In this document: piece by piece, positions 18,016 through 26,037 of the stretch
Position numbering within the stretch: the stretch's first letter is position 1
Layout: each line of letters opens with the position of its first letter
DNA from: UBA7985 sp002690455
GTDB lineage: Bacteria > Pseudomonadota > Alphaproteobacteria > UBA7985
Length of the DNA: 64,000 nucleotides
NCBI GenBank assembly: GCA_965662775.1
Contig: CBFIIW010000008.1
Location: 55,749-119,748, forward strand
Reading direction: 5' to 3'
Notes under the pieces: model-generated
Databases searched by the model: none
What the model was told of the DNA's origin: nothing
What the model saw: only the letters and a program-made list of their open reading frames with translations
Made by a program: the position numbers and the translations under genes

Positions 18016-19458
18016 TTACGGGACACGCCCTGGCTTCCAGCTCTTGAGGAATCGTGCCATTGCCCTCAAGGCGTGAGCTTCACCGCCAGCGGGGCGCCCC
18101 GGACGGCTCGATGGGTTCCAACAGAAAAGATCGAAGTGCGCCCAGGCGATCCCGTCCGGCACGAATCTTTCTAAAAACAACCCAGCCGTGATCGATCCTG
18201 CAAAGCCAAAACCTTCTGTAATATTGCAGAGATCGGCGATGTTGCTGCGTAAATGCTGAGCGTAAGGGCGATACAGCGGAAAAGCCCAAAGCGGGTCACC
18301 GGCATCTTCGCCCGCTCGCACCATAGCCACCGATAATTCATTGTCCCGCGCCATCACGGGTGGCAGATCCGGCCCCAGCGCCACCCGTGCCGAACCCGTA
18401 AGCGTTGCAAAATCGAGAATCAAATCGGGCCCCTGTTCGCCCGCGTAGGTCAAGCAATCTGCGAGCACCAATCGTCCCTCGGCATCCGTATCACCGACCT
18501 CAACCGTCAGACCCTTGCGTGTTGGAAGCACGTCCCCCGGCCGAAACGATCCAGCCGCTACCACATTCTCAACCGCTCCGATCACCACCAGCAGGTTCAC
18601 GTCAACAGCCTGTGCCAGGAGTGTTCGTGCCAGCCCCAGTGCGACCGCCGCACCGCCCATATCCTTCTTCATATTTCGCATGGAAGTGCGAGGCTTTATA
18701 TCGAGGCCACCGGTATCAAACACAACGCCCTTGCCCACCAAAGCCACCGTCGGCGCTGACCGCGATTTGTTAAACTGCAGCGTCAGGATTCTCGGCGCGC
18801 GCTCCGCTGTTGCCCCACGGCCGACTGCGTGGGCAGCCGGAAAACCCTCCGTCAACAAGGCCTCACCCACCACCTGTTCGAACCGGCCGCCAAATTGCGC
18901 AGCCAACGCTTGCGCTGCCTGCGCCAGATCGGCCGGGCCCATATCCTCTGCCGGTGTGTTAACCAGCCGGCGTGCCATAACCACTCCATCCAGCCAAGCC
19001 GAGGCTTCCACTCGGTCAGCCGCCTTGGGCCATACGAGAACCGCAGGAGCCTCCTGTTCACCCGCACCACCTGACTTGTAGCGTCTGTCAACGCATTGGC
19101 TCAGTGCCCAACCGAAGCACGCTTGCGTCGCCGTGGCCCGGCCTAAACCCGTCTCATCGGCCAAGGCATAGCGCCCAGGGGGCAGTTTGTTCGGCAGGTG
19201 CGCTAGGCGCCAGCAATCACCCGCATGATGAGTGGGTGAAAAGTAAACCGCTTCGAGACTGCCATCTTCCCCCGGCACCGGGAGCACGAGACCAGCCGCT
19301 GCCATGTCGCCACGTTGTCCGCGCAGCCATCTTGCGTGCCGGTCAGGCAGGCCCCGGAACCAAGTCCGGTTGGGTTGCTCAGGTATGGTGATTAAGGGGA
19401 GCGTGTCCTTAGTCCGCCGGGCAGTGAAGAAAGGATCAGCGAGTGCAGTCTCGTCCAT
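18016..19458 (-). CDS. M17 leucyl aminopeptidase family protein
   Basis: A 480-residue cytosolic metallo-aminopeptidase with two bound metal ions. The metal-binding and catalytic signatures are VGKGVVFDTGGLDIKP (usual GKGITFDSGG), then MRNMKKDMGGAAVALG, and GDTDAEGRLVLADCL (usual NTDAEGRL). The N-terminal 160 residues are a divergent domain, typical of the PepA-related group rather than canonical PepA. The first residue of the last motif is Gly-Asp instead of Asn-Thr, but the Asp and Glu ligands are kept. It releases N-terminal residues from peptides. The gene ends just outside repeat copy A. Confidence 0.92.
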   Translation of the reverse strand: MDETALADPFFTARRTKDTLPLITIPEQPNRTWFRGLPDRHARWLRGQRGDMAAAGLVLPVPGEDGSLEAVYFSPTHHAGDCWRLAHLPNKLPPGRYALADETGLGRATATQACFGWALSQCVDRRYKSGGAGEQEAPAVLVWPKAADRVEASAWLDGVVMARRLVNTPAEDMGPADLAQAAQALAAQFGGRFEQVVGEALLTEGFPAAHAVGRGATAERAPRILTLQFNKSRSAPTVALVGKGVVFDTGGLDIKPRTSMRNMKKDMGGAAVALGLARTLLAQAVDVNLLVVIGAVENVVAAGSFRPGDVLPTRKGLTVEVGDTDAEGRLVLADCLTYAGEQGPDLILDFATLTGSARVALGPDLPPVMARDNELSVAMVRAGEDAGDPLWAFPLYRPYAQHLRSNIADLCNITEGFGFAGSITAGLFLERFVPDGIAWAHFDLFCWNPSSRPGRPAGGEAHALRAMARFLKSWKPGRVP

Positions 19459-19704
19459 ATTAGGGTCCGATCAGTTGTTCGGGCCAAGGGCCAATCGACC
19501 CTGACCCATAAGCCAACAAGCTAGAACTTTCGCTAACCTCTCGGCTAGAGCCAAGGCAAACGCGTAAAAGGTCGATACAAAGCCACAGACGCCATCACAA
19601 GCCGGCTCCCATACGGGCAGAAATTCAAGCGCCCATGCGGTCGGGCACTGAGGCGGTCAAAAGCCCAACCGCCCAAGAGCCTCAATAAGCAAGTGATCAG
19701 GCGC

Positions 19705-20172
19705 TCAGCCCCAGCCAGCTTTCCGACGCCGTTCGAAGCCAGCAATCGGCCAGACCGTCGCAGCGTCATAGTTTTGCGCAAAGGCGGGTACTCCTGCCGG
19801 AATCTCTATCCACGGCACCTTGCCCTCGACCCACAAATGAGCACCAGGCGTAACAGAGCCAGGATCATCAAGGGTGCCGCCCTTGATCAGCGCAATCTGA
19901 TTGTTGCCGGCGTAGTGGCTAAAAAGCGCAGTCTGACAGGCGGGACATCGATGAACCCAATGCTCACCGCCGCTACCCGTTTGTCCCGCATAAGGCACAG
20001 CCCGCCCTTCAATCACCTCAAGATAAGCCGTTTCGAGGAACACGTGGGTCACGAATGCTGTCCCCGTGTGTCGCTTGCAAATGCTGCAATGGCAAACGTG
20101 GGTAAACATCGGCTCTTCGGTCAGTCTGTAACGCGTGGCGTTGCAGGAACAGCCACCTAGTCGCTCGCCCAT
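19705..20172 (-). CDS. GFA / CENP-V family zinc-binding protein
   Basis: A 155-residue protein of the GFA (glutathione-dependent formaldehyde-activating enzyme-like) family. The zinc ligands are visible: C8 and C10 in GGCSCNATRY, C27, C29 and C32 in CHCSICKRHTG, and C76 and C79 in HRCPACQTALF. Most GFA-family proteins have no proven substrate, and the glutathione-formaldehyde assignment should not be carried over by name. It is divergent from the RidA-like gene with about 210 bp between the starts, where promoters for both should lie. Confidence 0.9.
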   Translation of the reverse strand: MGERLGGCSCNATRYRLTEEPMFTHVCHCSICKRHTGTAFVTHVFLETAYLEVIEGRAVPYAGQTGSGGEHWVHRCPACQTALFSHYAGNNQIALIKGGTLDDPGSVTPGAHLWVEGKVPWIEIPAGVPAFAQNYDAATVWPIAGFERRRKAGWG

Positions 20173-20382
20173 GATTGAGCCTCCCTTCGTCTCGTTCCGT
20201 CCCGTTCCGTCTGGACCTGATTCTCAACCAAGTCAGGGGCAAAGACAAGGTTCACCCTCAAACCAAGGCGGAAACCTTGGTGGCAGGGCTGAGAGCGCTT
20301 GACGAACGCATCAGCGCGGTTAGCCTCCCTCTCACCACCCATTTGACGTTTGTCGTCACCTCTCAACGCAGGGAATCCCACC

Positions 20383-20868
20383 ATGACCACGCCCGAAGAC
20401 CGCATCACCGCCCTCGGCCTCAGCCTCCCCGCACCGATCCAGCTCTCACCAGAGATTAAGCTGCCGTTCTCCTTCATCAACGTGCGCGGTAACCGGGCGC
20501 TGATCTCTGGTCACCCGCGCCAAAGCGCAGAAGGATCGATCAATGGCCCCTTTGCAACACTCGGCGCTGATATGACCACGCAGGAAGGCTACGACGCCGC
20601 GCGCGACATCGGGTTGTCAGCACTAGCAAACCTCAAAGCCGAAATCGGCGAACTGTCGCGAGTCAGCGGCTGGGTTCGGGTATTCGGTATGGTTGCTTCA
20701 ACGCCGCAATTCACCGAACAGCATTTGGTCGTCAATGGCTTCAGCGATCTGATCCTCGACGTGTTTGGTGCGGAGGTGGGGCGGCATGCGCGCTCGGCTA
20801 TTGGCGTCGCCGCCCTGCCTATGGGGTTCGCGATTGAAGTTGAAGGCGAAGTCCTGCTCGACGGATAA
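20383..20868 (+). CDS. RidA (YjgF/YER057c) family protein
   Basis: A 161-residue protein of the RidA superfamily. It begins MTTPEDRITALGLSLPAP, the usual start of the longer YjgF-like subgroup, with INVRGNRALISGHPRQ and the late strand and helix HARSAIGVAALPMGFAIEVE. Classical RidA deaminates reactive enamine/imine intermediates in amino acid metabolism. This longer subgroup often lacks the catalytic arginine context, so activity is uncertain. The frame extends 11 codons upstream; ATG 20383 is preferred because it matches the family. It converges with the nitrile hydratase-like operon. Confidence 0.88.
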   Translation: MTTPEDRITALGLSLPAPIQLSPEIKLPFSFINVRGNRALISGHPRQSAEGSINGPFATLGADMTTQEGYDAARDIGLSALANLKAEIGELSRVSGWVRVFGMVASTPQFTEQHLVVNGFSDLILDVFGAEVGRHARSAIGVAALPMGFAIEVEGEVLLDG

Positions 20869-20998
20869 CACGAGAGCACCCGAAGGCGGGGACGCAGTGG
20901 CTCGGTGTCGAGCGACCAGCGTCGAGCATCGAGCGTCGAACGGCAAGCGCCCATGCTTCATGGCTTGCCGAACCCCGCCTCTGAGGGACAAACGACAC

Positions 20999-21643
20999 TC
21001 AGATTTCGGCGACTCCGATCAAGCCATTTCGGGTGACGAGATCCGCTAGTGCAGGTTCAGACAGACCTTCTGTGCCTTCAGGTCGCCGTGGCAAAATCAT
21101 GTAGCGCATGTCAGCCGTGGAATCGTGCACTCGGACTTCGCGTTCAAAGGCAATCGTGGTGCCGAACTCTTGGAGCACTGAACGCGGATCGCGCACCACC
21201 CGCCCGCGGTAGGCCTTGGACTTGTACCACTCAGGCGATGGTCCCAGCAGCGTGACGGGGTAGCAGGAACAGAGGGTGCAAACGATAACATTGTGCACCG
21301 CGTCAGTGTTCTCCAGCACCACCAACGGCGTACCCTTCATGTCATAGCCAGCGTCGAACGCTGCTCTTGCACCGTCTTCGAGTAAAGCGGTCTTGAACAC
21401 CGGATCCTGCCAAGCCCGAGCGACCAGATTTGCCCCGTTGCGGTCAGAGCGCGTTTCCATCAAGTTGAGTTGGGCTGTCACGTCAGCTGCGGTGAAAACA
21501 CCCTTTTCAATCAGCACCAGTCGGAGCGCATCGGCGAGCAACGCAGTGTCAGAGTTCGACGTGTCCACAACATCAATGGCATGATGGTCGTGGTCATGGT
21601 CGCGGTCATGGTCATGGTCGTGATGGGACGGTGTCGCGGTCAT
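20999..21643 (-). CDS. Nitrile hydratase alpha-like (or thiocyanate hydrolase gamma-like) subunit, cobalt type
   Basis: A 214-residue catalytic subunit. The metal-binding claw is VCTLCSC at residues 121-127 (C122, C125, S126, C127). Threonine in the second place is the pattern of cobalt-type enzymes; iron-type enzymes have serine. Downstream, the Arg-Asp region and DMRYMILPRRPEGTEG match the alpha subunit family. In the family the cysteines are oxidised to sulfinate/sulfenate and hydrate nitriles to amides or hydrolyse thiocyanate. Residues 7-21 are almost entirely His and Asp (HHDHDHDRDHDHDHH), an unusual tail probably able to bind metal. The start overlaps the upstream gene by 4 bp. Confidence 0.9.
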   Translation of the reverse strand: MTATPSHHDHDHDRDHDHDHHAIDVVDTSNSDTALLADALRLVLIEKGVFTAADVTAQLNLMETRSDRNGANLVARAWQDPVFKTALLEDGARAAFDAGYDMKGTPLVVLENTDAVHNVIVCTLCSCYPVTLLGPSPEWYKSKAYRGRVVRDPRSVLQEFGTTIAFEREVRVHDSTADMRYMILPRRPEGTEGLSEPALADLVTRNGLIGVAEI

Positions 21644-21945
21644 GAGGTCTCCGCTGTAAGCCAGTGTTGGTAAAGCTCGATTTCGATGGTGTCACCTGCA
21701 GGGCCACAGTAGTCGGGCCAGACTTCTTTCTGCCGGAAACGAACGCGGTAAAGCGGTTGCGTCGGTCTGCCGTCCCCGCCGTAGGCTAACGTCTCAGGAT
21801 TTCCAAAGACGCCACATACCCGCTCAACCTCACCGCTGTGTCCACGGCAGTAAACCGGCGCACGCATGTGCCCACTCAGCCCGGTTTCCGCGGCCAGATC
21901 GCGCACCCTGACCCGGTCGCCATTAGCGAACTGCACCGCCGTCAT
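21640..21945 (-). CDS. Nitrile hydratase beta C-terminal-domain protein (SH3-like), split subunit
   Basis: A 101-residue stand-alone version of the C-terminal half of the nitrile hydratase beta subunit, matching the alpha subunit of thiocyanate hydrolase in the known three-subunit form. Recognisable parts are FANGDRVRVRDL, HMRAPVYCRGHSGEVERVCG, and QPLYRVRFRQKEVWPDYCG. It forms the SH3-like barrel that packs on the catalytic subunit. It overlaps both neighbours by 4 bp (ATGA), so the three proteins are very likely made in equal amounts for one complex. Confidence 0.88.
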   Translation of the reverse strand: MTAVQFANGDRVRVRDLAAETGLSGHMRAPVYCRGHSGEVERVCGVFGNPETLAYGGDGRPTQPLYRVRFRQKEVWPDYCGPAGDTIEIELYQHWLTAETS

Positions 21946-22265
21946 TCGGACAGCCCCCGCTGGGCACGCAGAGCGTTGATCCGGGCATCAAGTTCCTCTT
22001 GGGTTAACACGCCCTTTTCGAGCATGATTTTGGCAAGCGAACGCGCCCACTTACCGTAATAGGGTTCTGCGTTATAGGCAGCTTCGCCCAGCGTCTCGAT
22101 CCCGCGCCGAAGCTCATCGAGCCGCATCAATGCGATATCGGGTGAGGACAGCAGCCGCATCATGGCATCGACGCGCTTCTCCCAGAGCTGATATTCGCCG
22201 TCGATCATCGGCACCGGGCCAAAATCGTCGCCGCCAACGTCATGATAGGCCTTGTTCTGCGTCAT
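21942..22265 (-). CDS. Nitrile hydratase beta N-terminal-domain protein, split subunit
   Basis: A 107-residue stand-alone version of the N-terminal helical half of the nitrile hydratase beta subunit. It begins with the family pattern YHDVGGDDFGPVP, followed by YQLWEKRVDAMMRLL, the helix LDELRRGIETLG, and YYGKWARSLAKIMLEKGVL. It is the first gene of the three-gene unit; the order (beta-N, beta-C, alpha) matches that described for thiocyanate hydrolase (scnB-scnA-scnC). Neither substrate nor an activator/metallochaperone gene can be identified nearby. Confidence 0.88.
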   Translation of the reverse strand: MTQNKAYHDVGGDDFGPVPMIDGEYQLWEKRVDAMMRLLSSPDIALMRLDELRRGIETLGEAAYNAEPYYGKWARSLAKIMLEKGVLTQEELDARINALRAQRGLSE

Positions 22266-22408
22266 TGGCCTGCCCTTCTACTTTCCATCTTCGGGACTCA
22301 AAGCGCGAGAATAGCAGCGCGCGCGCCGGGGGCAACGGGCAAGACGTTGCCTGGATCAGCCGCGCGCAACCGTCCTCGGCACCCGCGGTTATCGGTGGTC
22401 TGGGTGTT

Positions 22409-22609
22409 TCAATAGTGTGGAGGTGGGGCTTCATCCACTGTGCTGCGATTAACGCCACCATCCTCGGCCTGCGTCGTGCTGAGGTGGCGGACCTCAGCCA
22501 CAAGTCGCTCGATCGCCCGCTGCTGCTTAGCGACGATATCGCTCAGCTCATTGAGCACGTTTTCCTGATGCTCCAACCGAATCTGCAGATCGATAATCGC
22601 TTCGCTCAT
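22409..22609 (-). CDS. slyX: SlyX family protein
   Basis: A 66-residue predicted coiled-coil protein. The heptad pattern runs through IDLQIRLEHQENVLNELSDI and beyond to about residue 43, and the C terminus PPPHY is the hallmark of SlyX proteins. The function is unknown in all bacteria. Its ATG overlaps the stop of an upstream 44-codon ORF by 4 bp, which suggests coupled translation. It lies just upstream of the nitrile hydratase-like genes on the same strand, about 140 bp away. Confidence 0.85.
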   Translation of the reverse strand: MSEAIIDLQIRLEHQENVLNELSDIVAKQQRAIERLVAEVRHLSTTQAEDGGVNRSTVDEAPPPHY

Positions 22610-22740
22610 ACTGCACTTCCCTTCTGTTTTCCGATAGTGGCCCGCCAGCTAAGCGCAATCGCCGCTGCGAGACCAGCACCGTGGGCTAGAATGGGCAAGT
22701 CGGAGTTCGATACGGAAGAAGAAGGGGATTTACGGCCCAT
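22606..22740 (-). CDS. Small ORF of 44 codons, coupled to slyX
   Basis: A short minus-strand frame starting at ATG 22740 (MGRKSPSSS) and ending with TGA at 22606-22608, which overlaps the slyX ATG by 4 bp. It is preceded by TTAAGGGCACA, a reasonable ribosome binding site. The product is a basic, Ser-rich start followed by a short hydrophobic stretch (LPILAHGAGLAAAIALSW) and a basic end, which could be a single short membrane-associated helix. No homologue is recognised. The overlap and ribosome binding site are the main support; it could also act only as a leader for slyX translation. Confidence 0.45.
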   Translation of the reverse strand: MGRKSPSSSVSNSDLPILAHGAGLAAAIALSWRATIGKQKGSAV

Positions 22741-22831
22741 TGTGCCCTTAATCCCCTGTTTATCGGATGTCCGCGGGTCAGCGGTCAGATGCGGTTTCTA
22801 TTCGGTTACCCGATCACCACGTCATCATCGC

Positions 22832-23164
22832 CTAGGAGCGGCTGTCATACACCAACGTTGGCATAGGCGGTGGTGGGGCAGAAGCATCCAAACCGTGAAC
22901 GTCGAGCGCAAAGGCTGCGAATTCATCGTCCATCGTCTGCATAATCTGGCCAAAACCGGCCATTGGATCATCTCCGTCGTACGTAAGGATCACGAAGTCG
23001 CCCATGGGTGTCTCTTGCAGAAATGTGCGCTCATGCAGACCGGCGTTCTCGCGCACTGCGTCGAAGTCGGGCTTCTGGGACGGGCTGTTGATTTCCTCAA
23101 TCATTTTCAGCCACTTATCTTTTTTGCCGGGCAGAATCGGCATCACCATTGCGAGCGCAGCCAT
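22832..23164 (-). CDS. Hypothetical protein, possible alpha-beta (ferredoxin-like) fold
   Basis: A 110-residue soluble protein I cannot assign to a family. It opens with MVMPILPGKKDKWLKMIEEI and has a central HERTFLQETPMGDFVILTYDGDD, the strand-helix-strand rhythm of stand-alone dimeric alpha-beta barrel proteins that handle small ligands. The Pro-rich end (APPPPMPTLVYD) is probably a tail. The ATG follows AGGAGAACAACG, a strong ribosome binding site, which supports it being a real gene. It is on the same strand as slyX and the nitrile hydratase-like genes. Confidence 0.7.
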   Translation of the reverse strand: MAALAMVMPILPGKKDKWLKMIEEINSPSQKPDFDAVRENAGLHERTFLQETPMGDFVILTYDGDDPMAGFGQIMQTMDDEFAAFALDVHGLDASAPPPPMPTLVYDSRS

Positions 23165-23507
23165 CGTTGTTCTCCTGTTTTTGTGATGTCACTGGGGTCG
23201 TCCACCTTTGCCGACATAAGAAACAGGACTGAACACGGCGATGAACGCATCAAGACTAAACTAGGGCATTAGAATTAACGACTTAAATGTTGTCTCAGGT
23301 TTATACGGATGTCTGACATTTTGGCGCGCGCGCGTGAAAAGCGCAGCCGCCATCGATGGGCCTGGGCGTGCCTCGATGCTGCGCGAAAACTCCAGCGTCC
23401 TGAACATAGCTTCCTGAGCGCATCGCCTGGCGAGGCAACGCAGAAACAATCACTTGCTCACGCGTTAAAACTCTTCTCTGAACTCACAGAAAACAGGAGA
23501 AAAATGG
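23165..23507. other. Intergenic stretch without a supported gene
   Basis: Between the hypothetical protein and tRNA-Ser. A short plus-strand frame starting at 23309 runs into the tRNA gene and is rejected as coding. The alternating GCGCGCGCG tract near 23323-23333 is the only obvious local feature. No terminator, riboswitch or other RNA was recognised. Confidence 0.4.
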
Positions 23508-23594
23508 CGGTGAGGGTGGGATTCGAACCCACGATAGAGTTTCCCCTATACCCGCGTTCCAGGCGAGCGCCTTAAGCCACTCGGCCACCTCACC
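23508..23594 (-). tRNA. tRNA-Ser (GGA anticodon)
   Basis: Minus-strand class II tRNA with a long variable arm. The acceptor stem is GGTGAGG/CCTCACC with discriminator G, and CCA is encoded at 23505-23507. The anticodon loop contains TGGAA, giving anticodon GGA (23558-23560) for UCC/UCU codons. The T arm is GTGGG-TTCGAAT-CCCAC. The long extra arm (TATAGGGGAAACTCTAT region) is diagnostic for serine. Confidence 0.96.
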
Positions 23595-23701
23595 GCTTGG
23601 GGGTTGGTTAGACAATTAAGCGGTCCCACGCAATGCCCCCGAGCCTGTATTACCCCTGTGATTGGTGTATAGCTCGTATCGTGGGCCATAACGGAGCAAC
23701 T

Positions 23702-23965
23702 ATGCGACTCATTAGCTGGATTTTTGGCAGCATCTTTATGGCTGTGGCCGTTGTGCAATTGGCAATCGAAGGCATGTTCGCAGGCTTTGGCGGTTCGTGG
23801 ACGAGACTGCTGACCTTGCGTGACTTGTGGATCATGGTGGCCGGGCCAGAATCGGGCCGTTGGATGCCTGACGGGCTTAGCTCTCTACCGCCGTGGATCT
23901 TTGCCGGGCTGATCGGTGCCGTTCTGCTCTATCTGGGTCGGTACCGTCGACGGAACGCGTCTTGA
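23702..23965 (+). CDS. Small membrane protein, about 87 residues, hypothetical
   Basis: Two membrane segments are visible: MRLISWIFGSIFMAVAVVQL and LPPWIFAGLIGAVLLYLG, joined by a short loop and ending in a basic tail (RYRRRNAS). The start is ATG 23702 after GGAGCAACT; the frame is open earlier but the upstream part is not hydrophobic and has no ribosome binding site. The function is unknown. Small two-helix proteins of this shape are common in alphaproteobacteria near tRNA-Ser or lepA, but I cannot name a family. Confidence 0.7.
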   Translation: MRLISWIFGSIFMAVAVVQLAIEGMFAGFGGSWTRLLTLRDLWIMVAGPESGRWMPDGLSSLPPWIFAGLIGAVLLYLGRYRRRNAS

Positions 23966-24073
23966 CGGGGCGACGCCTGCCGGCCGAAACGGATTTGGTG
24001 GGGCTGGACTAGGCCAGGCTGGGCATAGTTCGCATCGGGCCGTCTGATGTCAGTCCGGCGCGGTCAAGCCAGG

Positions 24074-25876
24074 CTAGTCGTCACCCATCTTGAGCGCTGC
24101 GAGAAAGGCCGATTGCGGGATGTCGACGTTGCCGATGTTGCGCATACGCTTCTTACCCGCCTTCTGCTTTTCCAACAGCTTTCGCTTCCGGGTGGCGTCC
24201 CCGCCGTAGCACTTGGCGGTGACGTCCTTGCGCAAGGCGGACTGGGTCTCGCGGGCGATGATCTTGCCACCGATGGCGGCCTGGATCGCGATTTTGAACA
24301 GCTGCCGTGGGATCAGCTCCTTCAGACGGACGCAGAGGTCGCGGCCCCGGCTTTCCGCCTTGTCACGGTGGACCATGATAGAGAGCGCATCGACCGGCTC
24401 TCCGTTAATCAGGATTGAGACTTTGACCAAATGGCCTTCTTCATACCCATCAATCTGATAGTCGAAGGAGGCATACCCGCGCGAGATCGACTTCAGTCGG
24501 TCGTAAAAGTCGAAGACGACTTCCGCCAAAGGTAGCTTGTAGACGACGACCGCACGGTTGTTCATGTAACTCATGTCCTGCTGCACACCGCGTCGCTCTT
24601 CGCAGAGTTTCAGAACCGGGCCCAGGTGCTCATCGGGGACGAGGATGGTCGCCTTGATCCAAGGCTCCTCAATGTACTCGATACGCTGAACGTCAGGCAT
24701 GTCGACAGGATTGTGCATCTCCATCTCAGTACCGTCGGTTAGGTGCAAGCGGTAGACCACAGACGGCGCCGTTGTGACGAGGTCGAGGTCGAACTCACGG
24801 CTCAAGCGTTCCTGCACGATTTCAAGGTGCAGCAACCCGAGGAAGCCGCAGCGGAACCCGAACCCCAGTGCGGCCGAGCTTTCGGTCTCGAACTGGAACG
24901 ACGCATCATTAAGCGCCAGCTTAGAAAGCGACTCCCGCAGGTTATCGAAGTCGGCAGCCTCAGACGGGTACAGACCACAGAACACGACGGGGACCGACGG
25001 CTTAAAGCCAGGCAGCGGCTCATTGGCCGGTCTTCGTTCCTCCGTGATGGTATCACCGACCTGACAGTCGCCGACCGCCTTCATGCCCGCGGTGATGAAG
25101 CCAAGCTCGCCCGGTCCAAGCACACCGGTTTCGGTGCGATGCGGGGTGAAGACGCCGGCACGGTCGATCTCGTAGCTGGCACCAGTTTCCATCAGGCGGA
25201 TTTTCATGCCCTTGCGGACGGTACCATCAACCACGCGGACGAGGATGACCACCCCAAGATAGACATCGTACCAGCTGTCGACCAGCAGCGCCTTGAGAGG
25301 CCCATCAACGTTGGCAGTCGGAGCGGGAATCTTGTCGACTAACGCTTCAAGCACCTCCGGCACCCCTTCCCCCGTTTTTCCGGAAACGTGGATCGCGTCG
25401 GACGCATCGAGGCCGATGACATCTTCAATTTGCTGCTGCACGCGCTCTGGTTCAGCAGCGGGCAAGTCGACCTTGTTCAGCACAGGGATGATCTCATGAT
25501 CATTTTCTAACGCCAGATAGACGTTAGCCAGGGTTTGCGCCTCCACGCCCTGCGATGCATCCACAAGCAGCAACGACCCTTCGCAGGCAGAGAGTGAGCG
25601 CGACACCTCATAAGCAAAATCGACATGGCCGGGGGTGTCGATCAGATTGAGCACATAGTCGCTTCCATTTTTGGCGCGATAGTTGAGCCTGACCGAGTTT
25701 GCCTTGATGGTAATCCCGCGCTCTCGCTCCAGATCCATGCTGTCGAGGACCTGTTCCTTCATCTCACGATCGGTCAGGCCGCCAGTGGTTTGGATCAACC
25801 GGTCAGCAAGCGTAGATTTGCCGTGATCGATGTGGGCGATGATGGCGAAGTTGCGAATGTTCTCGATGGCGGTCAT
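24074..25876 (-). CDS. lepA: Elongation factor 4 (LepA)
   Basis: A 600-residue ribosome-associated GTPase involved in translation under stress or in initiation. The G1 motif is AHIDHGKSTLADR, G2 is in RGITIKANS, G3 is DTPGHVDF and G4 is NKVDLP. The LepA-specific C-terminal domain is seen as KMGDD at the end and RKDVTAKCYGGDATRKRKLL. It has full length. It is transcribed divergently from the hypothetical periplasmic gene at 26038. Confidence 0.97.
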   Translation of the reverse strand: MTAIENIRNFAIIAHIDHGKSTLADRLIQTTGGLTDREMKEQVLDSMDLERERGITIKANSVRLNYRAKNGSDYVLNLIDTPGHVDFAYEVSRSLSACEGSLLLVDASQGVEAQTLANVYLALENDHEIIPVLNKVDLPAAEPERVQQQIEDVIGLDASDAIHVSGKTGEGVPEVLEALVDKIPAPTANVDGPLKALLVDSWYDVYLGVVILVRVVDGTVRKGMKIRLMETGASYEIDRAGVFTPHRTETGVLGPGELGFITAGMKAVGDCQVGDTITEERRPANEPLPGFKPSVPVVFCGLYPSEAADFDNLRESLSKLALNDASFQFETESSAALGFGFRCGFLGLLHLEIVQERLSREFDLDLVTTAPSVVYRLHLTDGTEMEMHNPVDMPDVQRIEYIEEPWIKATILVPDEHLGPVLKLCEERRGVQQDMSYMNNRAVVVYKLPLAEVVFDFYDRLKSISRGYASFDYQIDGYEEGHLVKVSILINGEPVDALSIMVHRDKAESRGRDLCVRLKELIPRQLFKIAIQAAIGGKIIARETQSALRKDVTAKCYGGDATRKRKLLEKQKAGKKRMRNIGNVDIPQSAFLAALKMGDD

Positions 25877-26037
25877 TGACTAAATAGCGTCCTTGAAGTG
25901 CTGCTCGTGGAAGTGCATCGGCCATGTCGTTCCGTCAAGGCGACGCTTTGTCAGAACTGGGGCGCGCGTAAACATTTAACGTTGGATTTATCGATCTGTT
26001 TACCCTATCAGGTTGCAAAATAGCGGAGTTTTTCGCG

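Noticed and set aside
19545..19781. A 78-residue minus-strand frame overlapping the end of the GFA gene
   Set aside because: It overlaps a gene with full zinc-ligand conservation in another frame and shows no motif.
22130..23272. A 380-residue plus-strand frame antisense to the nitrile hydratase N-half, slyX and the hypothetical gene
   Set aside because: The minus-strand genes across it have clear family motifs and ribosome binding sites; this frame is a GC-driven shadow.
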